From: Olivibacter sitiensis DSM 17696
Lineage (GTDB): Bacteria > Bacteroidota > Bacteroidia > Sphingobacteriales > Sphingobacteriaceae
Direction: 5' to 3'
NCBI RefSeq assembly: GCF_000427965.1
Contig: NZ_ATZA01000048.1
Coordinates: 1 to 36,923, forward strand
DNA: 36,923 nucleotides
Notes under the pieces: generated by a model
The model's database searches: none
What the model was told of the DNA's origin: nothing
The model's input: only the letters and a program-made list of their open reading frames with translations
Shown here: in pieces, positions 33,776 to 36,923 of the stretch
Layout of the letters: the number at the start of each line of letters is the position of its first letter
Position numbering within the stretch: the first letter of the stretch is position 1
Made by a program: the position numbers and the translations under genes

Positions 33776-35197
33776 TTAAAATGCTTTTAAGAAAGCCATA
33801 GCGATAGGGCTTTTGTAAATATTGCGGTTCACGTCGCTTTCCGGGCCTATCCGTTCTTCGACGACTTTTGTCCGGATAAAGATATCCACATTGCCCTGTT
33901 GGTAATGTCGTACGGGCAGTTCCGGTGGCAAGGAATTAGTTATCGCTGCACTTTCGGTTGCCCCTTGCTTCCCATAACTATCTAAAGCCAACTGCTCCTG
34001 TAGGTCATGTAGTGACCATCCCTCTTCCAAGGCACGTCGGACATAATAGTCTTGGATGTCACCGTTTGCCAATGGAAGTAGTAAATCGATATATTCCCAA
34101 GGTAAAAATTGTATGAGTCCTGTATTATCGTTATCAGCTTGCTTCACGAAACGCACGCAGGAGAAAAACCACTGTGGGCCAAAGAGGGTGCCCAGCAGCT
34201 CTTCCACCTGCTTGGACATCGCCATCAGGCGTTCGTCCGTTCGCTTGTGGCCCAGCTCATCCAGCAGCGAATAGGATACGGTGATACCCAATTGCCGGAA
34301 CGCGTTATTGATACGGAGGTTCAACAAATTATTACTTTTTATCTGGAAGGCCAAGAGCTTATCGTCTATAGCATGCAGCAGCTCGATGGCCTCTTTCGGG
34401 GCATCAAGTCCATCTATGTCCGGCCATTCCTGCGGTACTATGGGTTCAAAAAGTGAACGAAAATCGGCAGCCCCTGGGCCATTGAAGTAACCTTTCAGGC
34501 CGGTGATATCTTCGCGGGGAATCTTCAGGTCAGACGGTAAATCTGCAAGGGCTTGATCCGCATGGTCGCGCTGTACATGCTCCGTTTCAAATCGCCTTTC
34601 GGCTATCTGCTCCTTCAGCTGCGCAGGGCTTAGCCTCTCGTTCAAGATCAACGCGGCATAGAACTCCCACTCGTAGGCCGTTTCCAAATCCAGGAATATC
34701 GGGACGGAATCCCAAGTAATGGCGTATGAAATCTTCAACAGGGTTTCTGCCGAACAGCGATTGACAAAGCGCTCCATCAACAGCAGATTTTCGGTGCTGA
34801 GGTATGGGCCAAACAGGGGCGACAGCACGGAAGAAAGCCAGGCATGTATGTCAACGGTTGCCGCCCCGGTACCACCCCTCCTCGTAAAGCCGTTCAGTAG
34901 GTCGCCTACCTCGCGGAACAAGGTCAGTACGCTGTAGTTGATGTTCTGCAGAACATTCGAGTGAATGCCTTTTAACTGGTTTGTCAAAGAAAGGGCAAAA
35001 CCTTCATCGCTTACGCGCTCGAACAAGTCTTTGGACAATTCTGCCAGTGCAAAAAAATCCATCTTGGCCTTACCGCTTTCCAGTTTTTTGTATTTTGCCA
35101 GACCAATGTTCATCCTGTCTGCCATTTCCTGCGGATTCAACCCTTGACTATCCCTATATTGCTGCAACTTAGTACTTGCTATTGTGTAAATGTTCAT
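33776..35197 (-). CDS. XRE-type HTH protein with two DUF1016_N-like domains
   Basis: The 473-residue protein begins with a Cro/CI-type HTH (~5-58, LNPQEMADRMNIGLAKYKKL then ESGKAKMD). Two segments then look alike: ~86-198 (TLFREVGDLLNGF, DIHAWLSSVLSPLFGP, ending NERLSPAQLKEQI) and ~294-404 (GTLFGPQWF, LPWEYIDLLLPLANGDIQDY, ending GWSLHDLQEQL). Both follow the layout of the DUF1016 N-terminal domain found in YhcG-type nucleases: a helix, the FGP/LS block, a Trp-rich W-D/E turn, and a final S-x-x-x-L-x-x-x-[IL]. The C-terminal PDDEXK nuclease domain of that family is absent. It is likely a DNA-binding regulator derived from a defence- or element-linked protein. It starts 41 bp after the lipoprotein gene on the same strand. 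Its base composition looks richer in G+C than its neighbours. Confidence 0.7.
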   Translation of the reverse strand: MNIYTIASTKLQQYRDSQGLNPQEMADRMNIGLAKYKKLESGKAKMDFFALAELSKDLFERVSDEGFALSLTNQLKGIHSNVLQNINYSVLTLFREVGDLLNGFTRRGGTGAATVDIHAWLSSVLSPLFGPYLSTENLLLMERFVNRCSAETLLKISYAITWDSVPIFLDLETAYEWEFYAALILNERLSPAQLKEQIAERRFETEHVQRDHADQALADLPSDLKIPREDITGLKGYFNGPGAADFRSLFEPIVPQEWPDIDGLDAPKEAIELLHAIDDKLLAFQIKSNNLLNLRINNAFRQLGITVSYSLLDELGHKRTDERLMAMSKQVEELLGTLFGPQWFFSCVRFVKQADNDNTGLIQFLPWEYIDLLLPLANGDIQDYYVRRALEEGWSLHDLQEQLALDSYGKQGATESAAITNSLPPELPVRHYQQGNVDIFIRTKVVEERIGPESDVNRNIYKSPIAMAFLKAF

Positions 35198-35238
35198 ATC
35201 AAGCTTTTTTTGATGTTTTTTATTTTATGGCTTCATTT

Positions 35239-36504
35239 TTATAATGGCACGGATGCCGTAACACTATGGCTAAATGGTACCTGACGTGTTCGTGTCCCTC
35301 CGGCTGTGAGGTATGTCCAACGAAAATGTATATCGCATGACCAATAAAATGTTGCGGTATGGCCACCTTCAATAAAGTCTGCAAAGTGGCTTTCACCTAT
35401 TTTGGTCACCACTCTTGCCACCTGCCCCCAATTGGGGTGTAAATATGTCTCATTATTCGGAGTCAAATTCATGGGATAAGTAAATGCATTAACGATACTA
35501 AGATCCACGGCCCTGTAGGTTATGTTGGCCATACACACATATCTTAGTGGACTTGGAAACCCCATAGGTGGTAGTGGAGTATCACCATCGTATTCTATTT
35601 CTGTATCTTCTGGCAGGTACAGATCATCGTTATCATAATTTGTGTGTGAAATTTCATAAACGAATCTGGCAGGAACAGTCGCGTCATTTTCCTCTTCTGG
35701 GTCTTCAGGGTCGCTATCGCCAGGGTTATCACCTCCGGGATTACCACTCCCCCCACCGCTGCCTCCTCCTCCTCCGTCTCCACCTGATGAATCTTCATCA
35801 CATTCGGTATAAAGGTACTCTTCTGTTTGTTCCACAACGGTTCCATTCTCAAAATATGTTGTTATGAGGTAATAATCATAACATTGGATAGAAGCTTTAG
35901 CAACATTCGGCGAATTCGTGTCGCCCTTTTTCCTTGGACTTCCATAAGTGGAAAGTTTTTGGTCTTTATATTCCAGTTGATATAAGAGTTTACCTTTTAA
36001 ATCCAGAAACTTAAACAGGCCATTCTCGAAAACGGGCTCATTATTGATTATGTTTTGAATAGTTTTTTCCTTGAGGACTGTTCGCTTATTCCCGTTCTCG
36101 GGAAGGAAGCAAACTACCGTAGACCACCTCAACTTACCTGTCTTGCTTTGGACGACCAACAAATTGAGCAGGTATTCCGGGCCGAGATTTATTTTTTCAC
36201 CTACCCCGTCTCTGATGGGGATTATTATAAGGTCATCACCATTTTTCCTGCTTTCCACACGCATTTCGTCATACAAAAGGTTTGCCTTGAATAAGTTAAT
36301 GTTTGCTTTCTTAACTAAATTCAAGCCTTCCTCATGGGCGTTAATCCAATCTGTAATTTTTTTTCTTTCAGACAATGGCTTGTTAGCTTTTAAACTGTTC
36401 AAGGAATCGACTTCACCGTTCAGATCATCCTGGCGGCAAGCAGGGAAAAAAGTTGTAATGGATAAAATTAGCGTCAAAAGGAAAATGGGTCTGTTTTTTT
36501 TCAT
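35239..36504 (-). CDS. Lipoprotein of unknown function with a Gly/Asp/Pro-rich linker
   Basis: The 421-residue protein has a lipoprotein signal (TTFFPAC, Cys23), an N-terminal domain (~30-235, with KTGKLRWSTVVCFLPENG) and a low-complexity linker (~237-275, SSGGDGGGGGSGGGSGNPGG and acidic repeats). A C-terminal beta-rich domain (~280-421) follows, with cysteines in RYVCMANITYRAVDLS and YWSCDIHFRW. The layout suggests a surface-exposed lipoprotein with two domains on a flexible tether. I do not recognise either domain. It lies upstream of the XRE protein in the same direction. The linker is Asp/Glu-rich, which would keep it extended and acidic. Confidence 0.75.
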   Translation of the reverse strand: MKKNRPIFLLTLILSITTFFPACRQDDLNGEVDSLNSLKANKPLSERKKITDWINAHEEGLNLVKKANINLFKANLLYDEMRVESRKNGDDLIIIPIRDGVGEKINLGPEYLLNLLVVQSKTGKLRWSTVVCFLPENGNKRTVLKEKTIQNIINNEPVFENGLFKFLDLKGKLLYQLEYKDQKLSTYGSPRKKGDTNSPNVAKASIQCYDYYLITTYFENGTVVEQTEEYLYTECDEDSSGGDGGGGGSGGGSGNPGGDNPGDSDPEDPEEENDATVPARFVYEISHTNYDNDDLYLPEDTEIEYDGDTPLPPMGFPSPLRYVCMANITYRAVDLSIVNAFTYPMNLTPNNETYLHPNWGQVARVVTKIGESHFADFIEGGHTATFYWSCDIHFRWTYLTAGGTRTRQVPFSHSVTASVPL

Positions 36505-36697
36505 TTGCTTAGTAGTTAGTGCTTGTACTGTATGTCATTGTAGAAAAAGTAAGTTGCAAAGATCCGCTGCTACGATTACGGCATGAAATTAACCAAATCC
36601 TAATCCAGACTGCTCGTCGTTAAAATTAAACAAAGATTTCAAGAAAATAAAAACAAGCACCGTAAGTTCAATTAAGAAATGCAACAAAGGTTGAAAT

Positions 36698-36735
36698 AAA
36701 CATGCCAATTGGGGGTACCCCCAATTGGCATGTTT
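36698..36735. repeat. 38-bp perfect palindrome at the IS30 end
   Basis: AAACATGCCAATTGGGGG (36698-36715), TA, and the exact complement of the first arm (36718-36735) make an 18+2+18 palindrome 30 bp upstream of the transposase start. The right arm is probably the left terminal repeat of the IS30 element. The left arm is either a second, abutted end or a palindromic target. Confidence 0.85.
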
Positions 36736-36923
36736 AAGGGAAAAAAACGACTTTTGAATTGCGAATGGAAAAATCACATTTAACCCTGGAACAAAGGTAC
36801 GAAATCCAGGCTTACAGAGCGAGCGGAAAGAAGATCTCGGAGATCGCCGTTATCATCGGCAGGGACAAATCGGTAGTCAGCCGGGAGGTTAAGCGCAACA
36901 GTAATCCCAAAGGGGTCTACAAG
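36716..36923 (+). mobile_element. Left end of an IS30-family insertion sequence (continues past the window)
   Basis: The element carries an IS30-like terminal repeat in the right arm of the palindrome and the N-terminus of an IS30-family transposase. The right end lies outside the window, so its completeness and target duplication are unknown. Confidence 0.6.
36765..36923 (+). CDS. IS30-family transposase, N-terminal fragment (3' end outside the window)
   Basis: The first 53 codons read MEKSHLTLEQRYEIQAYRAS then KKISEIAVIIGRDKSVVSRE, ending KRNSNPKGVYK. The L-T-x-E-Q-R-Y-x-I start and the helix-turn-helix with I-A-x-x-[IL]-G-R-x-x-S-[TV]-[IV]-S-R-E are diagnostic of IS30-family transposases, whose HTH binds the terminal repeats. 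The catalytic DDE domain is beyond the window. The start is the first ATG after the terminal repeat. Confidence 0.92.
   Translation, partial: MEKSHLTLEQRYEIQAYRASGKKISEIAVIIGRDKSVVSREVKRNSNPKGVYK

Noticed and set aside
36589-36777. 62-codon frame on the minus strand at the right edge
   Set aside because: It runs antisense through the IS30 end palindrome and transposase start and has no protein-like features.

Overview
The window looks like chromosome of a member of the Bacteroidota, most likely a Sphingobacteriaceae-type organism. The signs are a tmRNA whose tag reads GENNYALAA, many TAnnTTTG (-7) boxes in front of genes instead of sigma70 boxes, almost no Shine-Dalgarno sequences, abundant lipoproteins, and families typical of the phylum (LVIVD lipoprotein, META lipoprotein, OmpH/Skp-like lipoprotein, arm-domain tyrosine integrases). 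The genus is inference.

Both ends are mobile. Positions 1-290 hold the end of an IS1182/IS5-like element that has cut a tyrosine recombinase gene (remnant 280-768). That remnant lies just downstream of the tmRNA 3' end, a classic integration site. The right edge (36698-36923) holds the start of an IS30-family transposase preceded by a 38-bp perfect palindrome. A truncated OsmC gene (1506-1748) next to ssrA also suggests past rearrangement.

The core runs as follows. A Nudix hydrolase comes first, then an ECF sigma factor with an overlapping membrane protein (probable anti-sigma), a glutamate/aspartate-type symporter, and a small membrane-anchored protein. Ribosomal proteins L21 and L27 and asparagine synthase B follow. 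Next is a minus-strand operon of circularly permuted ATP-grasp, alpha-E and transglutaminase-like proteins (11939 down to 8498), then the helicase HrpB. A cell-envelope cassette of a glucosaminidase, an SGNH hydrolase and an MBOAT acyltransferase, with a convergent second SGNH lipoprotein (14961-19947), probably acylates an envelope glycan. A thioesterase, YceI, META lipoprotein, OmpH/Skp-like lipoprotein, gyrB, threonine synthase and a secreted unknown follow.

The most interesting region is 26960-30239. A PadR regulator is preceded by a perfect 12+12 bp palindrome overlapping its own promoter, and is followed by four tandem, divergent membrane proteins. All four share an N-terminal helical domain with an invariant Asp-His pair and a downstream D-[FI]-G motif, resembling HAAS-type domains that accompany PadR regulators. 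I infer a self-repressed, PadR-controlled membrane signalling or stress cassette expanded by duplication.

The last part holds a beta-barrel-like protein tightly coupled to an LVIVD lipoprotein, a DUF3887 alpha/beta hydrolase, an XRE-HTH protein carrying what look like two DUF1016_N-like domains but no nuclease domain, and a lipoprotein with a Gly/Asp/Pro-rich linker. No stretch longer than 300 bases lacks a gene or recognised remnant.
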